From positions 18,860 through 82,859 of the forward strand of contig CAJUPC010000001.1 in NCBI GenBank assembly GCA_910588555.1: 64,000 nt of DNA, read 5' to 3'. Source of the DNA: Candidatus Gastranaerophilales bacterium (GTDB taxonomy: Bacteria; Cyanobacteriota; Vampirovibrionia; Gastranaerophilales; Gastranaerophilaceae). Shown here one piece after another: positions 51,620-59,130 of the stretch (its first letter is position 1; each line of letters opens with the position of its first letter). The notes under the pieces were generated by a model, which saw only the letters and a program-made list of their open reading frames with translations, was not told where the DNA came from and ran no database searches. Made by a program: the position numbers and the translations under genes.

Positions 51620-52089
51620 TTAATTGCCGATACATACAAGATTATTATAACAGCTGCCTTTATTGCCGCAGGATGTAGAAACGGTTCCTTTATATAAGGC
51701 TCTAGCGCTAATGTCACTCGCTTCCGTTGATGACCAATAGCGTCCTGTTCGATTATCTAAATAATTTTCTTTATATAACTTTTGTAAAGTTGATATATCA
51801 GGCATTTGCATTCCAATGTTTTCGCAAGCTAATTTTGCACCTATCCAATAATTTGTATTGCACCACATAAAAGTTGGCCTTGATTCATTATACTTTGGAT
51901 CTAAATATTCATATTCAGAGCCTGCGCAAGTACTAACGGAATTGTAAGTTAAGTTATTAGTGCAGGCATTGTAAGAACCGCAACAACGCCAATGATGCCT
52001 AAAGTTATCAATACCTCTGCCAAAGTAAACGCAGTTCTTTTTGGCTGTTTGGCAGGGGCTGCTAATGTGAATGCTTCTATGTTTTTCAT
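51620..52089 (-). pseudogene. Broken prepilin gene (frameshift and probable internal deletion)
   Basis: The ATG at 52089 (GGAGG upstream) gives 46 codons with two prepilin motifs, MKNIEAFTLAAPAKQPKRTA and AFTLAEVLITLGIIGVVAVL, and then stops at TAA 51951-51949. The rest continues two bases out of frame: an open 110-residue stretch with YNACTNNLTYNS and a C-terminal domain (GAKLACENIGMQMPDISTL, GRYWSSTEASD, NNLVCIGN) like the FISUMP/DUF1566-type tails of some pilins. The total of about 155 codons is shorter than the 200-250 of its relatives, so material between helix and tail has probably been lost. Confidence 0.8.
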
Positions 52090-52200
52090 TCGTGTACCTC
52101 CTTTTAAAACTCTATTCTAATGTTAGTTGTAAAGTATTATTCTGTTTTTGTGTAGTTAAACTCTATTAAAATTTACATTATTGTAACAAAAGGACATAAT

Positions 52201-52500
52201 ATGAATAATATAAAAAAGAAAATTGGGAATAATGTTAGGCGTTTGCGCAGATTGAAAGGCTTGAAGCAGAGTGAACTGGCAGAACTTGTCGGTGTTGAAG
52301 ACAAGACGATAAGCAGAATTGAAGTAGGCGGAAATTATCCATCTATGGATTTGCTTGTTCGAATGGCTGACGCTTTAGATAGTGAACTTACCGAATTCGT
52401 GAATTTTTCAGACAAAGTAACAGAGAGCCTCAGTGAATTCACAAAAGAGGATATGAAAGTTATAAAAAAATTTATTTCAATTCTTAGCGAGAAATTTTAA
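52201..52500 (+). CDS. XRE-family transcriptional regulator
   Basis: A 99-residue protein: an N-terminal helix-turn-helix (residues 10-65, with GLKQSELAELVGVEDKTISR) and a short C-terminal helical tail. AAGGAC precedes the start. It is divergent from the broken prepilin gene, an arrangement also seen at 47110/47991, so control of prepilins by small regulators is possible. Confidence 0.85.
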   Translation: MNNIKKKIGNNVRRLRRLKGLKQSELAELVGVEDKTISRIEVGGNYPSMDLLVRMADALDSELTEFVNFSDKVTESLSEFTKEDMKVIKKFISILSEKF

Positions 52501-52526
52501 AAATTTTTATTTCTAAAATTAATAGT

Positions 52527-53228
52527 TTATATAAAGAACGGTGAAAATATCTTATATAAAATATATAAGCCTGCAAGAGTAAGTAACAGCCCGCTTATTT
52601 TCAAAAGCCAATCCGAAAACTTATAAAATCCTTTCCAGTTTTTTAAATGTGAGGTTAAAAAACCTGCAAGAATTATAATTACGCCTTGTCCCAGCGAGAA
52701 TAAAAACAACATTATTATTGCTTGAGCTATACTTGCAGAAAGCGAAGCAAATGCCATAATTCCTGCCAAAATCGGAGTAGAACAAGGACTTCCCGCTAAT
52801 GCAAATATTGCACCGAGAATTATCGGATACAAAAATGTGTTTGTTCCATCATTTTTCGGCATTTCTTTAATCATTACAGGTAATTCAAAATCAAGAACTC
52901 CCATAAGTTTTAAACCCATTACAAGAATAATTCCCGCAAGGATTATGCCGAAATATCCTCCGGCAAAGGATACAAATACTTTTCCCGTAATAGCGCAAAT
53001 TATGCCTATTGCCGAAAATACTATTGCCGTACCTAGTACGAAAAATAACATTTGTACAAATGTTTTTGACGGTTTGTTATCTGAATATCCGCCAATATAT
53101 CCTACTATAATCGGTAACATCGCAAGAGAACATGGGGCTATTGAAGCCACCAGTCCTCCAAAAAATGATAATGCAAATAGTAACGGTAAACTTCCTTCAC
53201 CTGTAAATAATGCTGCATAATTTTCCAT
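52527..53228 (-). CDS. CcdA/DsbD-like transmembrane thiol-disulfide carrier
   Basis: A 233-residue membrane protein of the CcdA family with six hydrophobic segments. The redox cysteines lie in SIAPCSLAMLPIIVGYIGGY and LAGSPCSTPILAGIMA, the family's paired proline-cysteine motifs. It moves reducing power from cytoplasmic thioredoxin across the inner membrane to the partner encoded directly upstream (overlap of one base). Confidence 0.93.
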   Translation of the reverse strand: MENYAALFTGEGSLPLLFALSFFGGLVASIAPCSLAMLPIIVGYIGGYSDNKPSKTFVQMLFFVLGTAIVFSAIGIICAITGKVFVSFAGGYFGIILAGIILVMGLKLMGVLDFELPVMIKEMPKNDGTNTFLYPIILGAIFALAGSPCSTPILAGIMAFASLSASIAQAIIMLFLFSLGQGVIIILAGFLTSHLKNWKGFYKFSDWLLKISGLLLTLAGLYILYKIFSPFFI

Positions 53229-53614
53229 TATTCAAGTCCTTTTAAATAATTGTCCATCTGTTCTTTAGGCACTTCGCCTTCCAATCTTTTAACCTGTTGT
53301 CCTTTTGAGTTTTTCAGGATAATTGTAGGTACAAGTGTTACGTTATATTTTTTTATTTGCTCTTGATTGAATGCATTTTGGTCTTGAACCTGAATTTCTG
53401 TCAGGGTAATTTTATCCTGATATTTCGGGAAAATTTCTTTAAAAACTTTGTTCATGGTCTGACAGTCAAGACACATTGCAGATGTAAATTTAATAACCTC
53501 AGGTTTACCTGTTTGAACAGTTTTTGCGGTTGTTGAATTTGAAGCTGTCAACATCCAGTATGCCATTAAAGGTATAGCAAAAATTAATGAAATAATGATT
53601 AAATTTTTTCTCAT
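53228..53614 (-). CDS. Membrane-anchored thioredoxin-like protein
   Basis: A 128-residue protein with an N-terminal membrane anchor (MRKNLIIISLIFAIPLMAYW) and a thioredoxin fold whose active site is SAMCLDCQTM (CxxC). The cis-proline is in TLVPTIIL. It should be the periplasmic partner of the CcdA-like protein. The ATG at 53614 marks the signal anchor; an upstream in-frame TTG would add an unlikely hydrophilic extension. Confidence 0.9.
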   Translation of the reverse strand: MRKNLIIISLIFAIPLMAYWMLTASNSTTAKTVQTGKPEVIKFTSAMCLDCQTMNKVFKEIFPKYQDKITLTEIQVQDQNAFNQEQIKKYNVTLVPTIILKNSKGQQVKRLEGEVPKEQMDNYLKGLE

Positions 53615-53704
53615 GAAATATGTCCTTTCTCTTTTTATATTAGCATAAATTAAAAAGAATTTTTTCAAAACCTCAATCGGGTAATTTTGTGGTATAACTT
53701 AATT

Positions 53705-54748
53705 ATGAAAAAAGCAGTAGTAGCATTGAGCGGCGGAGTTGACAGTTCCGTTACGGCAAAACTTTTACAGGATAAAGGATACGAGGTTATCGGGCTTACG
53801 GGTAAAATGGTAAACTCACAAGCAGCAGAAACTGTTGTAAAAAATGCACAAAGAGTTGCTGATAAACTTGGAATTGAACTTCATGTTTTTGACGCTGTTG
53901 AAAGATTTAATGAAAAAGTTATAGATTATTTTATAAATTCATATAATACAGGCAAAACACCAAACCCTTGCATTATGTGTAATCAGTTTATTAAATGGGG
54001 GATTTTGTTTGATTATGCTATTGATGTTTTGGGTGCTGATGTGTTTGCAACGGGGCATTATGCTGATATAAGAAGATGTGCTGACGGTATTTATAAGCTT
54101 TATCCGGCTAAAGATGAACACAAAGACCAGTTGTACTTCTTATATAGATTGGGTCAAAAACAACTTTCAAAGACTATTTTTCCACTATATCATTATGAAA
54201 AAGCAGAAGTAAAACAAATGGCAATTGATTTTGATTTGCCGCCAAAAGATTCAAAAGAAAGTCAGGATATCTGTTTTATACAAAAACCCGTTACAACCAA
54301 AAGTTATTTGCTTGATAAGTTTGGGGCGCAAAAAGGTGATTTTGTTGATATTTTAACAGGCAAAAAATGGGGTGAACATCAGGGCTGTTATCAATTTACG
54401 ATTGGACAGCGTAAAGGTATTGGAATTGCAGCTCCTTATCCTCTCTATGTAATTGATATTGACCCTGTAAAAAATATTGTTTACGTCGGAAGAGAAGAAG
54501 ATAATTATAAAAAAAGTTTGAAAATTGAGGATTTGAATTTTAGTTATACACCACAGAAAAGAGAGTTTGACGCTTGGGTGAAAATTCGCTATAACATGCC
54601 GCATAAAAAAGCTCATGTAAGACTTTTTGACGATTGTGCCGAAATTGAATTTGATGAACCTATAAATTCAGTTACCTGCGGTCAGTCAGGTGTTATTTAT
54701 GATTTAAATGATAAACATTTAATCGGCGGCGGTATTGTTTCAAAATAA
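53705..54748 (+). CDS. mnmA: tRNA-specific 2-thiouridylase MnmA
   Basis: A 347-residue enzyme that thiolates U34 of Lys, Glu and Gln tRNAs. The PP-loop is ALSGGVDSSVTAKLL; the catalytic cysteines are in NPCIMCNQFIKWG and ESQDICFIQ; the C-terminal domain includes FTIGQRKGIGI. The start at 53705 begins directly at the PP-loop strand; an extended -10 (TGGTATAAC) ends six bases before it, suggesting a leaderless message. Confidence 0.96.
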   Translation: MKKAVVALSGGVDSSVTAKLLQDKGYEVIGLTGKMVNSQAAETVVKNAQRVADKLGIELHVFDAVERFNEKVIDYFINSYNTGKTPNPCIMCNQFIKWGILFDYAIDVLGADVFATGHYADIRRCADGIYKLYPAKDEHKDQLYFLYRLGQKQLSKTIFPLYHYEKAEVKQMAIDFDLPPKDSKESQDICFIQKPVTTKSYLLDKFGAQKGDFVDILTGKKWGEHQGCYQFTIGQRKGIGIAAPYPLYVIDIDPVKNIVYVGREEDNYKKSLKIEDLNFSYTPQKREFDAWVKIRYNMPHKKAHVRLFDDCAEIEFDEPINSVTCGQSGVIYDLNDKHLIGGGIVSK

Positions 54749-54830
54749 TTTCATGTGAAACAGCTCTTCTCATGTAACGGATTGTAAATGTGTGTTTAAA
54801 AATGACCGAAATGCAGCTATAATGCCTCAT

Positions 54831-54850
54831 AGCATAGCATAGCATAGCAT
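54831..54850 (+). repeat. Pentanucleotide tandem repeat in the hydG leader
   Basis: Four exact copies of AGCAT, preceded by a partial CAT. The TATAAT at 54818-54823 lies just upstream, so the repeat sits at the start of the hydG transcript. A change in copy number would alter leader length. Confidence 0.8.
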
Positions 54851-54912
54851 GCAGGCAAAATTGTAAAGTTTGTTCTGCTTGAGTCGATATTAATTACATA
54901 AGGGAAAGGCAC

Positions 54913-55014
54913 ATGACTTCAAGTTCAAGAAAGGAAACTTTTTTGAACTTTTTTTTATTTACTTTTAATTTTTACGGCGTTATCATGTTAAAAGAGGGCA
55001 AGAAAAATGTATAA
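54913..55014 (+). CDS. Possible 33-residue leader peptide overlapping hydG
   Basis: A short frame from ATG 54913 (GGGAAAGG just upstream) to TAA 55012-55014, whose end overlaps the first codons of hydG in another frame. It runs through the terminator-like hairpin at 54921-54956, so ribosomes on it would unfold the hairpin. Six of the residues between 10 and 20 are Phe or Leu. Leader-peptide attenuation is inference; the frame may be fortuitous. Confidence 0.35.
   Translation: MTSSSRKETFLNFFLFTFNFYGVIMLKEGKKNV
54921..54956 (+). terminator. Attenuator-like terminator upstream of hydG
   Basis: A 13-base-pair stem (one G-T pair) from AAGTTCAAGAAAG and CTTTTTTGAACTT closed by a GAAA tetraloop, followed by TTTTTT. 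It lies 50 bases before the hydG start, so it can end transcripts before hydG. It is far from mnmA, whose stop is 173 bases upstream, which favours an attenuator over a plain mnmA terminator. Confidence 0.65.
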
Positions 55015-56419
55015 TCCAAAATCAAAAAACGCAGAAGAATTTATTTCACATCAAGAAATTCTTGATACTTTAAAATATGCAGAAGAAAATAAAAATAATT
55101 TATCTTTAGTAAATCAAATTTTAGAAAAGGCAAAACTCGCTAAAGGTTTGACTCACCGTGAAGCTTCGGTTTTGCTGGCATGTGATAGTGAAGAATTAAA
55201 TAAACAGATTTTTGCGCTTGCCGAAAAAATAAAAAAAGATTACTACGGAAACCGAATTGTTCTTTTTGCACCGTTGTATCTTTCAAATTATTGCGTAAAC
55301 GGATGTGTATATTGCCCTTATCACGCTAAAAATAAACACATTCCGCGTAAAAAACTTACTCAGGAAGAAATTAGAAACGAAGTTATTGCACTTCAAGATA
55401 TGGGTCACAAAAGGCTTGCTATAGAAGCGGGAGAGGACCCTGTAAACAATCCGATTGAATATATTTTAGAGTCAATAAAAACAATTTATGACATTAAACA
55501 TAAAAACGGCTCAATTCGTCGAGTAAACGTAAATATCGCGGCAACTACCGTTGAGAATTATAAAAAACTTCACGAAGCAGGAATTGGAACATACATTTTG
55601 TTTCAAGAAACTTATAATAAAGAAAGTTATGAAACGCTTCATCCGACAGGACCTAAGCATAATTACAAATACCATACGGAAGCAATGGACAGGGCTATGC
55701 AGGGCGGAATTGACGATGTAGGATTAGGTGTTCTTTTTGGATTAGAAAGCTACAAATACGAATTTGCGGGACTTCTAATGCACGCTGAACACTTGGAAGC
55801 CGTATATGGTGTCGGTCCCCATACTATAAGTGTTCCAAGAATTAAAAAGGCAGATGACATCAATCCTGATGAATTTGACAACGGAATTGATGATGATATT
55901 TTTGCAAAAATTGCAGCTTGCATAAGAATTGCAGTTCCATACACAGGCATGATTGTTTCAACAAGAGAAAGCGCTGAATGCAGAGCGCGTCTGTTAAAAC
56001 TTGGCGTTTCTCAGGTTTCCGGCGGTTCAAAAACAAGTGTTGGCGGATATTTTAATCCAATGCCCGAAAAAGAAGAATCAGCGCAATTTGACGTATCAGA
56101 CAGACGTCCTTTGGATGAAGTTATCAAGTGGCTTATGGAATTAGGATATTTGCCGAGTTTTTGTACAGCGTGCTACGGAAGCGGCAGAACCGGAGAAAGA
56201 TTTATGGAAATCTGTAAAAGCCAGCAAATCCAAAACTTCTGTCATCCTAATGCGATTATGACATTGAAAGAGTATTTGGAAGATTACGCTTCACCTGCAA
56301 CAAAAGAAGTCGGAGAAAAACTTATTGTGCAAGAGATTGAAACTCTTGGCTGTTTAAAAGAAAAAGTTAGTGAAAATATTGTTAAAATATCAGGCGGAGC
56401 GAGAGATTTGAAGTTTTAA
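55007..56419 (+). CDS. hydG: [FeFe]-hydrogenase H-cluster maturase HydG
   Basis: A 470-residue radical SAM tyrosine lyase that makes the CO and CN ligands of the H-cluster. The radical SAM motif is CVNGCVYC (CxxxCxxC). The C-terminal domain has FCTACYGSGRTGERFMEIC and HPNAIMTLKEYLEDYA, which bind the second cluster and separate HydG from ThiH. AGAGGG precedes the start. HydE, HydF and the hydrogenase must lie elsewhere. It shows that the organism makes or uses H2 through [FeFe] enzymes. Confidence 0.96.
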   Translation: MYNPKSKNAEEFISHQEILDTLKYAEENKNNLSLVNQILEKAKLAKGLTHREASVLLACDSEELNKQIFALAEKIKKDYYGNRIVLFAPLYLSNYCVNGCVYCPYHAKNKHIPRKKLTQEEIRNEVIALQDMGHKRLAIEAGEDPVNNPIEYILESIKTIYDIKHKNGSIRRVNVNIAATTVENYKKLHEAGIGTYILFQETYNKESYETLHPTGPKHNYKYHTEAMDRAMQGGIDDVGLGVLFGLESYKYEFAGLLMHAEHLEAVYGVGPHTISVPRIKKADDINPDEFDNGIDDDIFAKIAACIRIAVPYTGMIVSTRESAECRARLLKLGVSQVSGGSKTSVGGYFNPMPEKEESAQFDVSDRRPLDEVIKWLMELGYLPSFCTACYGSGRTGERFMEICKSQQIQNFCHPNAIMTLKEYLEDYASPATKEVGEKLIVQEIETLGCLKEKVSENIVKISGGARDLKF

Positions 56420-56425
56420 ATAGTC

Positions 56426-56453
56426 TTGAAAAATCTGAAAAATAGTTTATAAT
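56426..56453 (+). promoter_or_regulatory. Promoter shared by phase-variable pilin loci (copy 3)
   Basis: TTGAAA (56426-56431), 16-base spacer, TATAAT (56448-56453). It starts seven bases after the hydG stop. Two spacer positions differ from copies 1 and 2. Confidence 0.75.
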
Positions 56454-56464
56454 AAAAAATGTAG

Positions 56465-56479
56465 GTCGGCTAAGCCGAC
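56465..56479 (+). promoter_or_regulatory. Leader hairpin of prepilin gene
   Basis: GTCGGC-TAA-GCCGAC palindrome in the leader, 12 bases before the GGAGA ribosome site; same stem as 43214-43233. Confidence 0.5.
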
Positions 56480-56502
56480 AGAAATAAAAAGGAGAATTGA
56501 GT

Positions 56503-57272
56503 ATGCACAAAAGAATTAACCATGTTGTCGGGGGGGGGGCAATCATAGCTTAGCTCCTGCTTTTACACTGGCAGAGGTTTTAGTCACGCTCGGCATTATC
56601 GGCACAGTTGCGGTTTTGACTCTGCCGTCGTTGATTGTAAAACATGAAAAACAAATTACTGTTACAAGGTTTAAAGAAGCATACAGTATTTTGGCACAAG
56701 CCTTGGTAATGGCTCAAAATGACCATGGAGAGTCTAAAGCTTGGCCAAATTTGGTTGGTAAAGAATTTAATGAAGAGGGCAGGGAGAGTGTTGTTGAGTT
56801 TTGTGACACATATGTTTTGCCATATCTGAGCGGGGCAAGAGTTTTGGGTTATATTCCAGTAAAAGATGTCACATATAATAAAGAAGGTTATAAAGACCCT
56901 TACGGTAATAATTTTAAAGGCTCTGCATTAGATACAAATTTCAAAAATTACACAATTGAATTGAAAAATGGTCAAATTTTATATTTTGCATATTTTAAAA
57001 GCGGCGGCGGTATTAATACTTTTTCAATGCTTGCTGTTTATGTTGATGTAAATGGGCATAAAGGTCCGAATAAAGTTGCCCGTGATGCTTTTTTGTTGTG
57101 GTACAGGCTAAATGAAGGAATAATTGTACCTTACGGTTATGGGTATAGTTCAACTTTTATTAAAGATAATTGCAGTAAAAACGGCACTCATCCTAGCTAT
57201 GATTGGTTCCAGTTTTGTCCGTCTCGTATTGTACAAGACGGTTGGCAAATTTCTAAAGATTATCCGTGGTAA
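56503..57272 (+). CDS. Prepilin-type protein with poly-G leader, out of frame (OFF)
   Basis: The ATG at 56503 (GGAGA upstream) begins MHKRINHVV, meets 10 G (56530-56539), and stops at TAG 56551. One more G gives GGGNHSLAPA, a cleavage site and FTLAEVLVTLGIIGTVAVL, then a 215-residue body ending in RIVQDGWQISKDYPW. The body frame is intact. Its C-terminus matches the prepilin at 47110. It is followed by a terminator. Confidence 0.8.
56525..56560 (+). repeat. Poly-G leader element, copy in prepilin gene (G10)
   Basis: TTGTC, 10 G, then CAATCATAGCTTAGCTCCT. The 3' flank equals the other copies except for a small insertion. Confidence 0.8.
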
Positions 57273-57298
57273 AAAGGCGGGAATTTATCCCGCCTTTT
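57271..57298. terminator. Bidirectional intrinsic terminator
   Basis: Stem GGCGGGA/TCCCGCC with a 5-base loop (57276-57294), an A-run before and TTTT after. It serves the prepilin gene and the convergent peptidase gene. Confidence 0.85.
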
Positions 57299-57302
57299 AT
57301 TG

Positions 57303-59027
57303 TTATTCATTTAATAACTTTTCTGCTAATTCAGATTCTGTTCTGCCGTTTAGAGTTTTGTTTATTTTTTGCAGCTTTTGCGCAATGAGTTCCAAATTAT
57401 CAGTCCAGATAAAGTTATCAAGAACGTATTTTTCTGCTTTGTCAAAATCTCCCTCGATTTGAATTCTTACGATTTCAGCAAGCATTTCTTTTGCAATTGG
57501 TACGACTTTGTCTATATTAACGTGGATTTTGCCGTCAACAATGTTATAAGCTCCGCGTTCAGAGAAATATTTGTTCTGCATTACTGTACGAACTCTGTGC
57601 GCTTGACTCAGTGTCGGTTTAGATTTTAGGAAATTATCTGCAATAGTGGTTACGATAATTTGTTTACGCTGTTCTTCTGTGTACATTCCAAGTTCCGTCA
57701 ATAAATCTACAAAGGCAAGTGCACCCATATCAGCTTTATTTTCTTCAATAATATTTCTATATTTGCCTAAAGTTTCGCAAGCTTTTTTAGGTCCGAGAGA
57801 ATGCGCGTTTTCGTGCCCTATTGTAAACCAGTGGTCAGCTTCGTCAAGATAATATTGATGTTGTTCTTTATCTAAGATTTCATCAAGTCTTTCCTGTAAT
57901 TTTTTCATATCACTGATAAAACGGATTTGTCTGTGGTAAACATTTCTTCTGCCTCCGCCTATTGTGAGAGAAAGTTTGTCGTCGTTAGGAAGGTTTTCAG
58001 CAAGTGTGATTCCTCCTCTGTATTCGCCCACATCACCTGTTACAGCAACTAAGTCAACATCAACCATTGTTTGTTTTGCGTCCTTGTCCGGAGAAATGTT
58101 TTGTTCGTATTCATCTGAAAACGGCATATTTTTTGCAAGTATTGGCAGGAATTTTTTTATTGCCATAAGTGCTTCTGTGCCTTTTTTATTTACGATTCCG
58201 ACTCTGCCGCCTAAGAAATCTTTTGGAATTGGCGTAATTCCGTGTTTTTCAAGAAGTTCGGACAATTCTTTGTTCTCTACGATTGTTCCTGTCATTTCAT
58301 CTTCGTAGTTTTCGCGGGTAATTGTAAATTCAAGTGGTGTGTCTTGAAGTTCTGCCCATTTTTTATCTGCATAAGCATCAAGCATCGGGTCAGCTTCGCG
58401 TAAAGCTTTTGCCTGTAATTTTAAGTATTCGTTAAAGTCTGAGTTTGTAGAAACTTCTGAGGCTTTATCGATTTCATCAGCCATTTTTGAAAAATCTTCT
58501 TTGAATTTGTCGATATAATCTATTCCGATTAATTCATCACCGTTTCTTTCAACAACTGAGCGTTGAGTTAAGATTTTTTTCACATCTTCAATTTTTCCGT
58601 TATTAATCATTTTTGTTAAAATTGAATGAAATTCTTCTTTTGAAAGGTCTTCGGGATAAACGCCTTTTCCGGGTTTTTCTTCAATACCTTTTGCAAGATT
58701 GATTTTGTTTGACAATGTGTCGATTGCGTTTATGCCTTTTTGAGCGTCAAAAAGAATTTTAGTAAGTTCGGCTTGCTTGTTGCCTTTTTCGATTTGTCTT
58801 TCCAAAAAAGCTTTGAAGTCAAGATTATGATGACAATCAATTTGCATATTGATTTTTTCTAAAATGTAAGCTGCTTTTACAAGATGTTTAAGCGCTTCTT
58901 TATCTCCGTCTGCAAGCTCAAGGTATTCGCGAGCGTCAACCTTTAACATTTTTTTGGTCATCAAATAATCTTTATGCGTACGTTTTTCAAGTTCTTCCAC
59001 TGATAAATTAAATTCAAAGTCTCTCAT
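57303..59027 (-). CDS. M49-like zinc metallopeptidase
   Basis: A 574-residue cytoplasmic protein (no signal peptide). The zinc site reads GHENAH (HExxH) and, about 25 residues later, EENKADMGAL, which fits the EExxAD motif of the dipeptidyl-peptidase III (M49) family. The preceding segment with YRGGITLAENLPNDD is also shared by M49-like bacterial proteins. The N-terminal half is helical. M49 enzymes remove N-terminal dipeptides; the specificity here is unknown. GGAG precedes the start. Confidence 0.8.
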   Translation of the reverse strand: MRDFEFNLSVEELEKRTHKDYLMTKKMLKVDAREYLELADGDKEALKHLVKAAYILEKINMQIDCHHNLDFKAFLERQIEKGNKQAELTKILFDAQKGINAIDTLSNKINLAKGIEEKPGKGVYPEDLSKEEFHSILTKMINNGKIEDVKKILTQRSVVERNGDELIGIDYIDKFKEDFSKMADEIDKASEVSTNSDFNEYLKLQAKALREADPMLDAYADKKWAELQDTPLEFTITRENYEDEMTGTIVENKELSELLEKHGITPIPKDFLGGRVGIVNKKGTEALMAIKKFLPILAKNMPFSDEYEQNISPDKDAKQTMVDVDLVAVTGDVGEYRGGITLAENLPNDDKLSLTIGGGRRNVYHRQIRFISDMKKLQERLDEILDKEQHQYYLDEADHWFTIGHENAHSLGPKKACETLGKYRNIIEENKADMGALAFVDLLTELGMYTEEQRKQIIVTTIADNFLKSKPTLSQAHRVRTVMQNKYFSERGAYNIVDGKIHVNIDKVVPIAKEMLAEIVRIQIEGDFDKAEKYVLDNFIWTDNLELIAQKLQKINKTLNGRTESELAEKLLNE

Positions 59028-59096
59028 ATTTTTCTCCTTTTTGTTTGCATTTTAGCATACGCAAATTTTTGTGTGACCGCACAAACGGTGGATTAT

Positions 59097-59124
59097 TTGA
59101 AAAAATTTTTGTTCTTGATATAAT
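59097..59124 (+). promoter_or_regulatory. Promoter of the prfA-ylxR-infB operon
   Basis: TTGAAA (59097-59102), 16-base spacer, TATAAT (59119-59124), then six bases to the prfA ATG. The message for RF1 should therefore be leaderless. Confidence 0.65.
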
Positions 59125-59130
59125 CAAGGT

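Noticed and set aside
54828..54850. CRISPR-like short repeats
   Set aside because: The repeats are five-base units in direct tandem with no spacers and no cas genes nearby.
54748..55007. Known riboswitch (cobalamin, TPP, SAM) upstream of hydG
   Set aside because: I could not match any of their conserved core sequences; only the terminator-like stem is clear.
55007..56419. ThiH (thiazole synthase subunit)
   Set aside because: The C-terminal cysteine motif FCTACYGSGRTGERFM and the HPNA block are HydG features.
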